The notes under the pieces are model-generated. The model ran no database searches. It was not told the DNA's origin and saw nothing but the letters and a program-made list of their open reading frames with translations. 64,000 nucleotides of DNA from positions 13,819,496 to 13,883,495 of the forward strand of contig NC_070638.1 of NCBI RefSeq assembly GCF_947347685.1, read 5' to 3'. Below are positions 1 to 13,559 of this stretch, piece after piece; within the stretch, counting starts at the first letter, position 1, and each line of letters starts with the position of its first letter. The DNA comes from Pleuronectes platessa (Eukaryota > Chordata > Actinopteri > Pleuronectiformes > Pleuronectidae). The position numbers and the translations under genes were made by a program.

Positions 1-380
1 CACCCACCTCTTCCCTTCATCTCTCTTCCTTTCCATCTCTCAGCTTGTCTGTTCCAGGATAAGACCCCTACCACTGTTGTCGGAGATGGAACGCCAGGTT
101 GAAAGGTAGATGTGCTGGTTGCTAAGGTGACGATAACTGCTATTTGAAGCACGAAGATGTAACACACACAGGGACACACACACACACACACACAAACACA
201 TGTGTGTGTTTGTGAATGCATGTGTGTATATTATGCACATGCCCGTGTTTCACCAACACTTCAGATTGTGCATGAGAGTTTGAGTGACAAGCCGTTTGAA
301 GACACCAGTGAAGCAACGCGGCAGCAGACTATACCCCAAGGGCCACTTCAAATGAAAATCTATCCTAGAGATTCCAGGTT

Positions 381-383
<3 letters not shown>

Positions 384-443
<60 letters not shown>
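384..443. repeat. (CT)30 microsatellite
   Basis: An uninterrupted CT dinucleotide run of 60 bp. It is a slippage-prone simple repeat with no coding role. Confidence 0.97.
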
Positions 444-445
<2 letters not shown>

Positions 446-1723
446 GCCTTCTCATCATCAGACGCATTCCAAAACCCTGAGGATGAATGAGTGGGGGGGA
501 CTGTGGGATTCCCTGGCGTAGAACCCTTTTAGTCAGGCAGGGGTTATCCTCATTTCATCATTACCACTATATGAGAAGGGTCAAAATTTGATGCTGAAAA
601 AACCTAAAATGAAATTCTGCCTCTTTGTGTGTATTGAGTCGAAGGATGGGATTAAATAAAGAGTGCCTTTAGGGGGATTAGCCCCCATTTAGATTGCTTT
701 GTCACATTAATTGCTTGTCTCCAAGTGACTCAGTTTGCAGCTCTATTCAGACATTATTACTCAAAATCTGAACACACAGACGTGATGAATATATTTTTAC
801 ATACAGCGTGAAAATCTAAATTTAAAGCTCAGAACGTCACAATCAATGTTGACATTTTACAGATTCATGTACAGATACTTTCCTTGAAAACTCTGTACAG
901 TTCAACTCATATGCTCAACTACAAATATTGACATAAGGCACACAGTGTCTGCTTTTACGCACCAACACACACACACACACACACACGCACCCACACAAAC
1001 TGCACATACAACATACTAAAACCCCGCAGCCAATCATTAATGAAACCTCCTCATTAGAGAGCATATTGATTAAGGTTATTGATCCATAAGATAAACCATC
1101 AGATCTGGGCCAAGGCCAGCATATAAGAGACCGGCTGCAGGCCAGTGCCATGACGAAGGCAGTATTTTCCCCACCCTAGGCTCTGGAGGGGCAGCGCCTT
1201 GTTATTCAGACCATCAGGCGCTCTAAGTTTTCCCTGCTGAGCCCTACAACAAATGGAGAGACAACAAATGATTAAAAAAAACACGGATGGTTGGCGTGAG
1301 TTTTGATAGATACTGCCTGCTGCAGACCTCCAGCCCATCAAGCTATAATAAATCCGGCTGCTGGTGAGAGATCAGGAAATCCTGGTGGAAGAGAGACGAG
1401 CGAGAGGGAGGAAGAAAGGGTGCTATATTATTTGTGTCAGATCACATTAGCGAGACTGGATTAAATAGTAGGACACTGACACGGTCATCATGGGATGCAT
1501 GTAATGACGACGACGGCCATGCGGCGTAATCTAGCTTCATCAGGAAGCCCATTAGCAAATCACCTGCTAACACTCACATCATTAACCAATCAGCAGGCCA
1601 TTGGAAGAAGCATAATCACCTGCTCTCACCTCTTATCAGTTCGTCCATATGTTTTGTAATCATCGGCCGAGTCTGAGCTCCGTTACATGTGGACATGAAT
1701 GTCAGGGGTCTACACAGCCCCAA

Positions 1724-1744
1724 CCCCCCCCCCCCCCCCCCCCC
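1724..1744. repeat. Poly-C homopolymer (21 C)
   Basis: A run of 21 consecutive C residues following ACAGCCCCAA. The exact length is likely to be unreliable in any assembly. Confidence 0.95.
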
Positions 1745-2276
1745 GTGCATCTAGCTGAACGTGAAAGTGAACGTGAGTTATTGTGTATTTAACATTTACC
1801 CAAGGACCCATCTTAAAACGCCACAGTGGCCTTTAGTGTATATTAGACATGCTCATGTTTGCACTGAGCACCTCAACTATTAATGCAGCTCAGCAAGATC
1901 AATACACTCTCCTCCTGATAAACAGAGACCGAATAAAGAGCGGCATCTCTATTCACACCCAGGAGCATTGACTGTCCATCAGGAAACAAACAGAGAAGGT
2001 CTCAGCAGTCTGTGTGAAGACGTGGACGCACAGAGAACGAATAAACCAAAGCCAAAGCCACCACTGTGCAATGCAGGATGGGGTTTCCAAGACGCACAAG
2101 CCCTGACCTGTGCTGCAGCCGGCTGATCAATCCTTCCATGTGTGTGTGATGGCCTGTGTGGGACAGAAACTGGATGGGTGAAAAATCTGTCTTTTTTTGT
2201 GGCGTTGACATTTTAATGTTAACTGTGTCTGAACTGTGTTTTCTGATGCCTTGTGTTGAATCTGTTGTTGTGATTA

Positions 2277-2280
<4 letters not shown>

Positions 2281-2311
<31 letters not shown>
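2281..2311. repeat. (TC)n microsatellite
   Basis: A TC dinucleotide run of about 31 bp, followed by a degenerate TC-rich stretch to about 2340. Confidence 0.95.
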
Positions 2312-2315
<4 letters not shown>

Positions 2316-2914
2316 TTTCCCTCTATCTCTCGCTCTCTGTTTAGCTGCTGCAGCCACTCCACTCCTTTGTTACCGTAGCAACCAATAGCAAAGCCAGGCA
2401 GAGATGTTCTATTGCAGTGGATGTAAAAGCGAGGAGGGCGTGTTCGCCCTCTAACACATACATAAGTGTGAGCAGACTTGCATGCGCACACACACCAACA
2501 CACCTACACCTACACACATACACACACACACAGACACACACACACAGATGCATACACTTGAACATTAACCCAGATCCGTGGACGTTCATATGAGGGTGCA
2601 TGAACACATACATGGATGAGGAGGTGGTGGTACCCCCTCTCTCAGCAAGGAGGGGGATGGGGGAGCTGCGAGCAGTTTGTCTCCACATTATTTACACACT
2701 GAAAAGGCACCACAGCTCATTTGAAATCAATAGGTCGGCAGTGGAAAATATTCTTTGAAAACGCATTACATAGATTTATTATTCATCGAGTTGGAAAGGA
2801 TGCTCGTCTCTGAGGCCTTTTCATGGGATTTCCATTTCAACAATTTGATATTTAAGCTGATCTTTGTTCTGTGTGTATGGGAAACTAGTCAGACTCATTA
2901 CATATAACAACTTG

Positions 2915-3025
2915 TCTGGACTTTGATACACTGGTGACCTGTCCAGGGTGTACCCCGTCTCTCGCCCCACTGTCAGCTGGGATCGGCCACAGCCCCTGTG
3001 CAGCACTAAGTGGGATAGATAGGTA
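2915..3025 (+). mobile_element. LINE-2-like 3' tail remnant
   Basis: The stretch includes CTGGTGACCTGTCCAGGGTG, then TACCCCG and, further on, CAGCTGGGATCGGCCACAGC. I recognise this order as the conserved 3' tail of L2-type LINEs and SINEs derived from them in fish genomes. It ends near a GATAGATAGGTAG motif. Only the tail is present. The family call rests on recall, not on a library search. Confidence 0.6.
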
Positions 3026-3662
3026 GGAATGGAACTTTACTGGATATGAGAAAAAATGTGATTTTCCAACCTTCTTATTTTTCCTTGAAAATAGGTTTAA
3101 AATGCTTTTCCCCAACGCAGCTTTCAGACTTTCTTTACTTGATATGAAAATATTAAATGGATTCAAAGAAATAACTGATGAAGATAACATTGGTAACACA
3201 CTGAATCCTGAGGAAAGTATGTGTTGGTTAATGCCCAGAATGAGGAAAGATGGCCTGAGGGTAGAAACGCAGACACGGGCTAAACTGGGAGAAGTGGGTC
3301 ACCTTCAGACTTCAGTACTCCTCGCTGAGACCACTATAGCTTCATTAATAGAGTTAAAACACATTTTCACTGGAAATGGAGAGGGCGAAGACCTAATGAG
3401 ACATTTCAGCATGATTTTCTTACTGCGGTTCAGTGGTGGGATCTAATGAAGTACATTTACTTTGTACTGCACATAAGTATATTTGTTATGACTCTTTACT
3501 TCCAATTTCCACTTTACTCCACAATATATATTACCAAAGATATTTTCAGTAAAGTAATGAATAACAAGAGGGGAGCTGGTTCACTCATCCGATCAGAGCG
3601 GGAAGGTTACATTAAAACCCCGCCTCCTTCAACAAGAGCAAGGTGTTGTAGAGAAACACCTG

Positions 3663-3730
3663 ATCTGATATGGATGAGATCCACTGCCAAGACTCAATCT
3701 GATATGGATGAGATCCACTGCCAAGACTCA
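3663..3730. repeat. 34-bp unit in perfect tandem duplication
   Basis: A 34-bp unit beginning ATCTGATATGGATGAGATCC and ending GACTCA is present twice in direct succession (3663-3696 and 3697-3730) with no mismatch. It appears to be a recent local tandem duplication. I see no coding or regulatory meaning. Confidence 0.95.
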
Positions 3731-5767
3731 GCCATAATGCTGTAGCACACATTGTATTACATACAGCATGTACTTTTACTTGGAACACTTTAGGTTCCAC
3801 CAGTGACTCAGACGATCATCATGATTATGTTAATCTCAGGTGTCTGTTTCAGAAAATGTTGCCAAGAGTTGCCAAGTAAACAGATAAAGATGAAAAAGAC
3901 CTGATTCAACAATCCAGCTATAGACTTCAATATATCAAGATTTACTTAGACTTAGTATTTTAGAGTGTAGGTCGAAGGTTCTGTCCTTAAATAAATCTAG
4001 ATTTTTGGGAAACACTATTTAACAACTTTGATAAATGAATGAGGAACTGCACTTACACATTTAACATTTGATGAAAAATGCACAGCAAACACATAGATCA
4101 CAATGTGAATGTGGGAGGGTAACATTTATAGACGGTCCATCAGCTGCCCAGTCTTGCAGTTGTGAGAGGGAGTTCATAACTCATATTAAACTGCATGTTA
4201 AACTAATTGTTTTAGGGAAATGAAGTGACTCTGTGAAGTATCATGATCCCTTATAAGAAACAGTCTATATGGCGCCATAAACGTAAACACTGCACGTAAC
4301 TCTAAACTGACATTTCACACAAACAATGTCTAATATGTTAATTAATGAGTTTTAGAGGATCATTCTTTTCATTTTTTGACAGAGCTGGGCTGTTGCAAAC
4401 TGTTTTTTAAACCTTGTTCCAGCCTCTATTCTAACCTAAGTTAACACGTTTCTGGCTCTAATAGTTGTAAGAGTGGTATCGATCTTCTCATCTAACTCTC
4501 ACAAATTAGGCAAAATAACTAATTTACTGATAACATCTCGTCTTTTAACTTCACGGTCATGTCGTAGTGCAGTGTGACGATCACTCGTTTAGATGGTATT
4601 GGCACTGGTAAAGTATACACACTGGAGTTCCAGATTTTTATGCAAAATGGCTGCAGTGGGAATAAGTATTTGTTTTAGGCCTCTGAGAAATCTCCCATAA
4701 CAGGTGGCAGTACCGGCAGAACCACATGGTGTCAAAGCAAATAGGCTGAAATGAAGAGGAATGAATATATGGATATTTATTCAGAATGCACAGACCCGTT
4801 CACATGTCGGCACACAAACACAGGGAGAAGCAAATACACACGCAGACACACACAATCCCAATCTCTTCCACAATGGAATCACTGTGTCAAGTCTTTATCT
4901 TATCAAGGTGGAGGCGATATTCCCTCAAGAGGCTGCCTGTCTCCTCCACGCAGGTCTAATCAGAGTAAAGGGAATCTGTCTTTTGCTGTTAAATATCCTA
5001 AAATACTATTCAATCTACAGGGTCGTTTATATGCTAATGCAAAGGTTACCTCTGCATAGGCCTTTGGCGCAGCTGTGTGCTGTTAGGTTATGTGGAGAAA
5101 AAAAAGAGAAGAGACAGAAAGCAGAGAGTGAGAGAGAGGTGGCAAGAATGAATAAGTAACGTAAGAGGAGGATGAAAAGAGGAGATGGAAAAGGAGGAAA
5201 AGAGAGGAGACACAGAGACAGAGAGGAAGAGAGAGATATTCCCTTGGGTGAGTGCCATAGGTAATTAAAATAGGATGGACAGAGCTGGAGTCTAGCCAAA
5301 GAGAGCTCCATCTCCCCTCAGACTTCTTCCCCAATCAGGCCCTCTGCCTTAAGCCAAATTGCTGCTAGTGTCAGGCACACAGGAGTCTATGTATGCAGTG
5401 AGTTATCAGCTGATAGATAATGGACATCAACATATATATGCTGGGGTAAACTCAGAACTGAGAGATGCAGGTACCAACAAACAAAACGCCTTGTTCACAA
5501 ATGGCACAAACGTGGTGCTGCACTGAGACACACACATACATACGGACACAGGCACACACAAACACAAAGAGGTTTGAGCCACTATGCTTATTAGGACTTT
5601 GCTTCATTGTGGACAGCTTAACCAATTCACAACAAACCCCAACCCTAAACATAATCCCCTCCTTGACCAGGACCTCTGAAATTAAATTTAGTCTCATTAG
5701 GATCAGGCTTTGGTCCTGATAAGGTCAGTGTTTATGCTGGAAAAGGTCCTAAAGATGCAACAAATAC

Positions 5768-5771
<4 letters not shown>

Positions 5772-5821
<50 letters not shown>

Positions 5822-5829
5822 CACACACA
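5772..5829. repeat. (AC)n microsatellite
   Basis: An AC dinucleotide run of about 58 bp with one interruption near its end. Confidence 0.95.
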
Positions 5830-5839
5830 GTTGTGTCTC

Positions 5840-6060
5840 CATCACTTCAGATGATATTACATTAACTTAACCATAACTGCTACTTGTCTAACCCTGACCC
5901 ATAACCTAATCTGAACCTGATCCTAACCGCACTATAACCTTAAAACGATTACAAATTCTCCACCTTAAAATTTACGTTGCTTTTTGGAGGCAAGTCCCCG
6001 ATAATGTGTCTGTTAACAGCTGTAGGTCTCAACAACACGAGCGATACCTATACCACACAC

Positions 6061-6115
<55 letters not shown>
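5840..6115. repeat. Fish CCTAACC/GTCCCC dispersed repeat ending in (AC)n
   Basis: Degenerate TAACCCTAACC-like sequence (5868-5945) is followed by AAGTCCCCGATAATGTGTCTG and then an AC run (about 6054-6113). Two other places carry related text: 30.38-30.73 kb (TAACCCTTAACC, GTCCTCAC) and 40.76-40.86 kb (TGGGGACCTACAG). This is a dispersed repeat with a terminal microsatellite. The family name is not resolved. Confidence 0.55.
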
Positions 6116-8209
6116 CACGCATTTACTGGTGCTGTACAAAGCTGCAGCAAGGGCAAACGTTACTAACCAGAGTTTGACTGCAGTAAGCACATATACATTC
6201 ACTGCACAGCTCCGAGCGAGCACATGAGTATGCAGTGCACACACTCGGACACACACTATGAGCACAGAGTCGAACACATGCACACCGCGGTACATGCGAC
6301 AGCAATGAGGACGCTGTCCAACTGCGGTCTAGGAGGGTTTATATATTTTCAAATATGAATCTGATCTGTTATCGTGTTGTTACGATTCTGTTGTCACCGT
6401 GTTAATGGTGCTCACACAGCACAATGTAAATCATGACATCAGTCTCCAGGGAGCGTCTTTTATTCTTCTTAACCGTCTCTTAAGGCAGCCTTTGTGATTT
6501 TATAATATGCAGCACAATCAAAAGCATCCTATTGCTTTCATGTTCAAGCTACAATATATATTTTTTTCTTTTGTTATATTTTGGGTGGCTTTGCTTATTG
6601 TGTGTCAGCCCAGCCTTTCCTTGCCTTTTATTTCTCCACTTCAATAAAGAGTATGCTAAGTAGGCTGTGCTAATGCCTCGGTGTGGCAGCCATTACCAAA
6701 TACCTCATAGCCTGTTAGCACCTTCTTTTGTGCTGATGTAAAAGGAGGCATGAGCTGAAAGGTAGCCCAAGTGTTCATCGTTGTGTGGTTCCGCGCGCTG
6801 TGATCACCAGTGAAGGTAAATATAGCTCTTTTGGCAGAAACCCGCTAAGAGGATCACAGCTCACAATAGGTGGTCCGCGCCCAACACACATCAAAATGCC
6901 AAAGAGCCTGCTTGTGGATTGACATGTGCACAAAAGCGCACAGCGAATGCACGCACAGACCTACACACCTATTGCGTAAACATCCATAAGTGGAGACGAC
7001 GCCTCCCCCCCGAGAGCCCTCTCTCCAACTCGCAGGTATAATTGTGTTTCTGACATGCTTTGCTCCTCTCCTCTCGGTTGTGACTGGGCCCCAGATGAAA
7101 AGCCATAATTAAAAGAGAAAAGTTGTTTGTCGCAAAGAAGGAGATGGGTGTGGGAGATTAAGGGGAGAGAGAGATTAGCCACAGCAAGGCTTCATGAGGC
7201 TACAAAACCATCTTGAGTAGCTGGGAGACAAAGGACTCAGATGTGCCTTTATCTCCCAATAAAAAACTCTTCCAAATCCCCCTGGCTAAGCGGCCATAAC
7301 TAAAGCGTGCCTTTGGGTAAGGTGCCTGCTGAAATTGTTGGACAACAAAAGCGGGAGAATATTTGGAGGTGAACTCTGGAGGGATATCCGGTCTATGCCT
7401 CCATTCATATTGTGCATGGAATAAAAAATGCAAGTGCCTCAGTGTTGGCATTTGAGAAAAGGTTACTTGCTTATTTGCTTATTTTGTCTCTCCACCCACA
7501 GATGTGTGAGGGCCTCGGTGAAAGCACGACGTAGATGGTAATTTCCCCACTTTTTGCAATTTTGTTACGTAAATGAGATCGCAGACGGTAAGAGATTGCA
7601 TTACCTCTGTCTTTCTAAGTTGAAACTGCTGTGGTCTCACTCACACGTGAAATGCCAGGGCAGTTAAATGGTAGGACCAGCAGAATGCAGAGAGATGAGT
7701 TAATTTGAGAGACCAGCTAGCTCATACAGTTCCTCCCACGGCTACATTCTTACTACTCCAGAGTTTTAGAGCCAATAAAACGGAGAAGATTTGAAAGATA
7801 CTGGCCCAGTTTTAGTTTGAAAACTTCGGGGCTGCATTTTAGTCTGGACGGGAAGAAATTGACATATTTGGAAGCAGTGACATCCCACCCCAATCACAAT
7901 CGCTTGCTTATTAGGGATTTTGGTCAGTAAACTTCACTGATTTGCTATTTCGGAAGGAAATCAACCAGAGATCCTGTGTAGAACCCAGCAGGGGTAGTCA
8001 ATACATACAAGCAATGCTGACCCTGTTGTCTTTGCCAAAAGTTGTGTATTTAAATTCTGCATATTATCGAGCAATCTGCCACCAGTAAACAAATATTTCC
8101 GCTTTCAAGAGTGTTGGTATTGATGGGGATTAAGACTGAGATCATTCTAGTTAGAAAAAGCCATTTTCAAACTATGTAGTACTGAGGATGTAGAACCTAT
8201 TGCACTACG

Positions 8210-8240
<31 letters not shown>

Positions 8241-9415
8241 GCATACCTGCATCATAAACATTCACACACTTCACATGTCCTGTGTTCAATTATCTACTTG
8301 ATATCTGGATGCAGAATTATTGGAGGTGTTACAGTTGACAGAACGATACGCTGCAAAGTGAACACACGTGTCAGCATGTTTTAGCATGTGCAGAGACCAC
8401 ACAATTTTCACAGGGATGGGGAAAAAAAGAGCCTGCACCTCAGGGGAGAAACCAGTGAAGCCAGAGAGTCATAAAACCAAAGATCCATGGCTACTTTGAA
8501 GAATAATGGGGATATTTTCACGTTAAAACAAACTACGTGGCATTAGTACATGCTATTTGTTGCTGAGACAGCAAGAGAATCGACATGGTGCAACCACTTT
8601 CACCTTCTAAACAGCCTTTATATAGTTTATGGCCCCATGAACAATTTATAGCAGGGTCCGCAATAGGTGAGGCTCCTCAGTTTGGGTGGTACTGATCACG
8701 CTGGTTATTTTTTTTGTCAAACATCTGGAAGGGTTTGTCCCGAAAGGCCCAGTCAAGCTCCCGAAAGCTTCTCACATCAACCCAAGGAATGGCTTGCATA
8801 CGGGCGTTTATTTTAAATGCCTGTCTTGGGATAAGAGCTTCTTTCTGACAAGTAAATAAAGTATGCCTGCATGACTCCTGACCCTCTGGCCCCCTTAATC
8901 CTGCAGAAGGACTCCCCAAGGTCCACGCTCGTGAGGACCCCACTAGAGTAGGTCATCCAGTAGATGCCTACCCTGCTAGCTTCTTCTGATCTTTTTGCCC
9001 TCAGGTCTCTGGACTCCAACACCCCCTTTTAAGTGTTGATTTTGATTTAAAGACTCAGACTTCACCAACAGATAAACGCGGCACTCTGTGTGAAACTGGA
9101 ACCTTGAGGACAATGTAAATGGCTGCTTTTGTGGAGGAGAAGCATTCCTTTGAATCTTTTGAATCTTTTGACTCTATAGTCTTTAGGTTTATTTTATGAT
9201 GAGATTACGAAAGAATCCTGTCTAGTTCCTCAACTTCCTGGGCATACAGAGGTGGTTTTTGGAAGTGAATTAAAGTTAATCTAAACACTATAAGAGAGTA
9301 TGGGGTGTAGCCTACTGAATAAGCAGAGCGATGTTTGGTTTAGTTTCTTAGACTCACCAAAATCATGGATATCTAAAGTGAGTATGGGTTAAAAAATTAT
9401 TTTGCTTATCTGGGC

Positions 9416-9667
9416 TTGAATCGCAGAGGTAAAGTAATGCCAACTAGGTTATCCCAGACATCCCTCTCCTTGGCTATACTTGCTTCCTGGTGGATCCTGA
9501 GGCATTCCCAGCCCAGCAAGTTCTGGGTCTACCCCAGGGTCTCCTCCTCGTTGGGCATATCCGGTAAATCTCCAATGGGAGGCGCCCAGGAGGCATCCGG
9601 ACTAGATGCCCGAGCCACCTCAACTGTCCCCTTTCGACGTAAAGGAGCAGCGGTTCTAAATTACTAG
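9416..9667 (-). mobile_element. LINE ORF2 C-terminal tail fragment (non-LTR retrotransposon)
   Basis: Read on the minus strand, the segment encodes RGQLRWLGHLVRMPPGRLPL and then RRPWGRPRTCW. This is the characteristic C-terminal tail that follows the reverse transcriptase in common fish LINEs (GHLVRMPPGRLPLEVF...RGRPRTRW in intact copies). No reverse transcriptase core is present, and substitutions plus a stop shortly afterwards show a dead fragment. I did not assign the clade. Confidence 0.8.
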
Positions 9668-11889
9668 CCTCTAAAATCAATAGATACTCCTTTTGATATC
9701 GGCAAAACAGTATCCTGGGATTTGAAATCAGATCAGATGGTCGAAAATAAACAAGTCATCCCCATTATCTGATGCAAATTAGAAAATAAAAAAAAATGCA
9801 GATTTAGTATCAGCTCGGAACCGGAACCGTTTGAGTCATAATGCCGGTCTCTGTGTAACAGAGGCAAAGCGAGGCAATTTGTCGCCGATTGCTTGACCAT
9901 ACTCTTGAGCGAAAGGAACGAGTTAGCTGTTGGGTAACATCTCTCTCCTTCCAACATCTTCTGTCTGTTTCATCCCACTCTGGTAAACACACACAAAGAC
10001 ACGCACGCAGCATCTATAACTGTTGTTCTTACACATTGCTAGAAACGTGCTCCTTAGCAACCCCAACACACTAATCTGCTGTTGATTTACTCTCTTTGTG
10101 GGTCGGCTGTATTATGCTGCAATCTGGTCCAATTTTTTTTTCCTTTTCGTGCTTGAGATGCTCTGCTTGTGGCTTAGCATGTGTGATTGAATACAGTCCT
10201 ATAAGATCAATAGAGCTCATTAAGTGTCCCTGTGGGCAGTTGTCTCACCCTGAGGCCCTCTCTCAGATTGCTTTTACCTGCAGCCTGCTCTGCCTTATTG
10301 CTTCAACTGCTTCCAACTTTGTTAGCAGCATAATTCATTTTATAATTGAATCACTCATGCATGGGCTTTGCATGCTATTTTCCCCTCTCTGAATGTAGAT
10401 TGAAGTACCCATTCGGTTCCCTTCAATATGAGCTGTGGGTGTTTTGGTGTTGAAAGGGTTTTTGGTGTAGCTGTATGTTTGGGGTGGGCGGGCGTTAGAC
10501 TGCCTTCCAAGAGGGAGGCTGAGGGAAACAGTGGCTGCACCTGTTGTTCCCTGCGGTTGCTGCGTGGCGGGGTTAGCACCTGCTCGCACGGCTGCTGTGT
10601 GGCTGTCTGTGTGGGCAGCAGGGATAACAGGGAGACCATTCACACCCGCTCAGACTGCTGTCTGCAGCCCCTCTCCCTCCACACTCACTCACTCTGCACT
10701 TTCTGCTCCATCATTTCTCTTTCTGTCGTTTACATCCTCTGCTTATCCTCCTTTAGCATATATCACATTACCCTGTGTCATCCTTTTATCCTTCACATGC
10801 CTTTGTGTTTGTCTGTGTTTCTGACTCTCCCTTGCCTCCCTAAATTTTTCTTATTTTTTGGGATGTGTCCCCATCAACCATTTCTTCTCGCCTCTCGACT
10901 CACAGAGAAACCCAGACATAAACAGCAGCAGCTGGGAGCTGTTATAGTCCTTGTGGGGAACTCGATAGCTTTTAGTGTGAAGGATGAAGTTGTAAACAAT
11001 AAATTACACATAACTACTAAATCACCTGAGTAAGAGCTGGGATGGCAGTAAGTGAACATTTCACTTGAGCCATGGTGCTCCATGGTGTCGGGCAATTTAG
11101 GAGACAAGTTACTGTAAAGATTTGGACAAAAGGTAGGCCCATATATTTAGAACATTCGTTTGAGTAATCTGTAGTTTTCTAGATTCAGTTAATACATATC
11201 TCTTGTTCTTTTGGACCTTTGTTTACCTCTGTGCATATATCATGCCATCCCTGTCACTATGTGAGTGAGTGATGACATAATCAATTGTATTTATGACTTC
11301 CACATCCTCACATCTGACCTTTACTCTGGTTAACAGGACATGTTGAGCAAACATTTCATGACATGCTATAAATTCACACGGGAGCAATAAAAAAGGATTT
11401 TAGAGCAATCAGACTCATATACACCACACTTATGATCCAGGTCGTGATCTAAATCCAGATTCACTCTCAGGCTTTGTGCTCCTCCTTGCAATGGAGTGTG
11501 ATAATGTGCAAGTAATTTTTCCTCTTTTTATGCTGAGGCATCCCTCCAAAGCTGCATCGGACAAAAAACAGTGGGACCCCACGCAACACGTGAAAAGCAT
11601 AACCAAAATATGCAGCGATGTGCAACAAAGATGTGCACGTGATGCAGGAATAAAACATGAAACTTGCAGCAGACACAAAGAGCAGTTCGTGTGCGCAAAA
11701 GGTCCAGACGATGCCCAGAACAGAGCTACACTGCTGGCTGACCCGGAGGAGCAATGCAGCATCGCGTTTGCTGGTGGTGGCGGTAATAAAAAGAAAAATT
11801 GCGCACATGCTGTATACCTGTTCATCCCCTCCACCATCCACCCCGCTCACATAGACCCGTCTCTCAATCTCACCGTTTGGCACACTCAC

Positions 11890-12290
11890 CGCACCAGATG
11901 GCCAGGTATGGGGAGGCTGGGGCAGGTGCCAGTCGCCAACTCGCCCTCTCCTGTCGCCTGTCTTCGTCTCTGTGGAGAAAAGCGGGGCGATGGATCCCTC
12001 GGGTGTGCGTATCCGGAGCCTCTCTGAAGCAGCAGCTCCTCAGCCGCACCTCACCTGTCTCCTCCCGGTCCCTGCTGCGCGTCGCCGGAGCATCACTGGT
12101 TTACCGTGCGCGTCCAAAAACGCCCAGTCAACTACCAAACGTTTTTTTAGTGTTTTTTTTTTTTTTATTATTGTGTGTGCGTGTGCTGAGAGGGAAAAGT
12201 CCGTGGGTGAGATGTATAGAGAGAAGCTATCTGGTGATGCTGTGATCCAGATTGCGTGTTCTCCTCCTCGGCAGCCTTGTTTATAGGAGC
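11890..12290 (-). promoter_or_regulatory. GC/CpG-rich block, candidate promoter or first exon
   Basis: The block is clearly richer in G+C and CpG than its surroundings. On the minus strand it contains a donor-like site, CATCTGGTGCG|GTGAGTGTG, near 11,890. It could be an untranslated first exon of a gene running leftwards out of the window. No coding sequence with recognisable homology is present. The block abuts a long AC microsatellite (12,294-12,351). Confidence 0.35.

Positions 12291-12293
<3 letters not shown>

Positions 12294-12351
<58 letters not shown>
12294..12351. repeat. (CA)29 microsatellite
   Basis: A nearly pure CA dinucleotide run of about 58 bp. Confidence 0.97.
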
Positions 12352-12353
<2 letters not shown>

Positions 12354-12600
12354 TCCCCAGATCCTGCAGCTCAGTTGCGGACTGAATGAAGTCTTCTGCC
12401 AGAGGAGCCGCTCATCTGTCTGCACTTGGTCAAGCTACGGCTGGGAAATCAGGAGTCAGCAAAATGTAATCCCCCTTTTTTGAATTTACAGTGGCGAGGT
12501 GAAATGTCCAAGGCAGAGCAGGCATAGTGACAGCAGGGGCCCATAACTCACAGCCAGCCCTGAAACACAGTCCTGCAGTGGATCAGTGATGAATGGAGCT

Positions 12601-12715
<115 letters not shown>

Positions 12716-12719
12716 CACC

Positions 12720-13550
12720 CTCATACACACACACACTATTAAACCATAAAAACATTACTGAAATACGTGTTTAATGATGTTCAGGAAAGTATTAGAGACT
12801 GAAACTTAAAGCATCATTGGAGATATTCCCCTTTTACATTACAGTTGTCTACAGTTGAGTTGGCAAAACACTGTTACAAAATACATTTTAAGATTAAAAA
12901 AAAGCACACATGCTCTTTCAGTAAACGATCAGATCTTGATACCAAACTCTAAAAATATTGTGTCTTTTTATAATGCTATAACATTATCAATATAGTTTAC
13001 ATGTTTAATAATACACCATTAAAGGTGAATTCTGTTGAGTACATTCACTCTTGATACAAGTAGATTTTCACAGTAGTACTGCACATTACTATTTCGAATA
13101 CAGGACCTTAATATTTAATTGAGATTTTAAACACTGCTGCATTGACATTGTTTTATATTTTTAATCTAAAGGATTTTGTTCAACTACTGATTCCGTTTTT
13201 TAAACCTTTACAGTGGCGTGAACATTAACCTTCACCTCCTTCTTCACACACACTTGCACATATATGTATACATATGTGTATATATATATAAATCTGAACC
13301 TCTACCATGACTACTGCTTTAAATGTGTATAAACATATAAATATCAATATGTGTAAATTTGTGCACGTTTAACGCTGTTGAATTCTCTCCATTTTCACCA
13401 CTATCAGAGCAATAAATGACGTAACCTGAAATGTTGTGCACTTAAAATTGTTTTGTTTTTTTCAAATTTAAAACAGAACGCTATAGCTTCACCTCGTGTT
13501 TTTCTTTGTCAAATATCAATAGATATAAATTAAATGTGATGAAAATAAAA
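12720..13550. other. AT-rich intergenic spacer upstream of abhd17a
   Basis: AT-rich sequence with short TA/TG runs. I see no exon, RNA gene or recognisable mobile element here. Confidence 0.6.
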
Positions 13551-13559
13551 TCTTCTCTG

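Larger units (their letters stand above)
1..11880. other. Long gene-poor stretch without recognisable coding exons
   Basis: Open frames here are short and mostly run through CA/CT microsatellites or low-complexity sequence. None shows a recognisable protein domain with flanking splice sites. The supported contents are listed separately: microsatellites, a poly-C tract, a 34-bp tandem duplication and two LINE remnants. The stretch could be intergenic or a large intron of a minus-strand gene whose first exon lies in the GC-rich block near 12 kb. I could not decide between these. Confidence 0.6.

Noticed and set aside
5868..5945. Telomere-like CCCTAA/TAACC strings, also at 30,420-30,485.
   Set aside because: The units are irregular and lie within a dispersed repeat that continues into GTCCCC/GTCCTCAC text. 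There is no tandem TTAGGG array.
8677..9022. Open minus-strand frames with a somewhat protein-like look (RSFRELDWAF, SEEASRVGIY).
   Set aside because: I could not link them to any family or to splice sites. They lie close to the LINE tail at 9.4 kb and may be decayed repeat, but the evidence is too thin for a call.
10428..11033. A 201-residue open frame on the plus strand.
   Set aside because: It has no recognisable domain, the composition is Cys/Leu/Ser-rich as in random AT/CT sequence, and there is no plausible splice context. I treat it as a chance frame.
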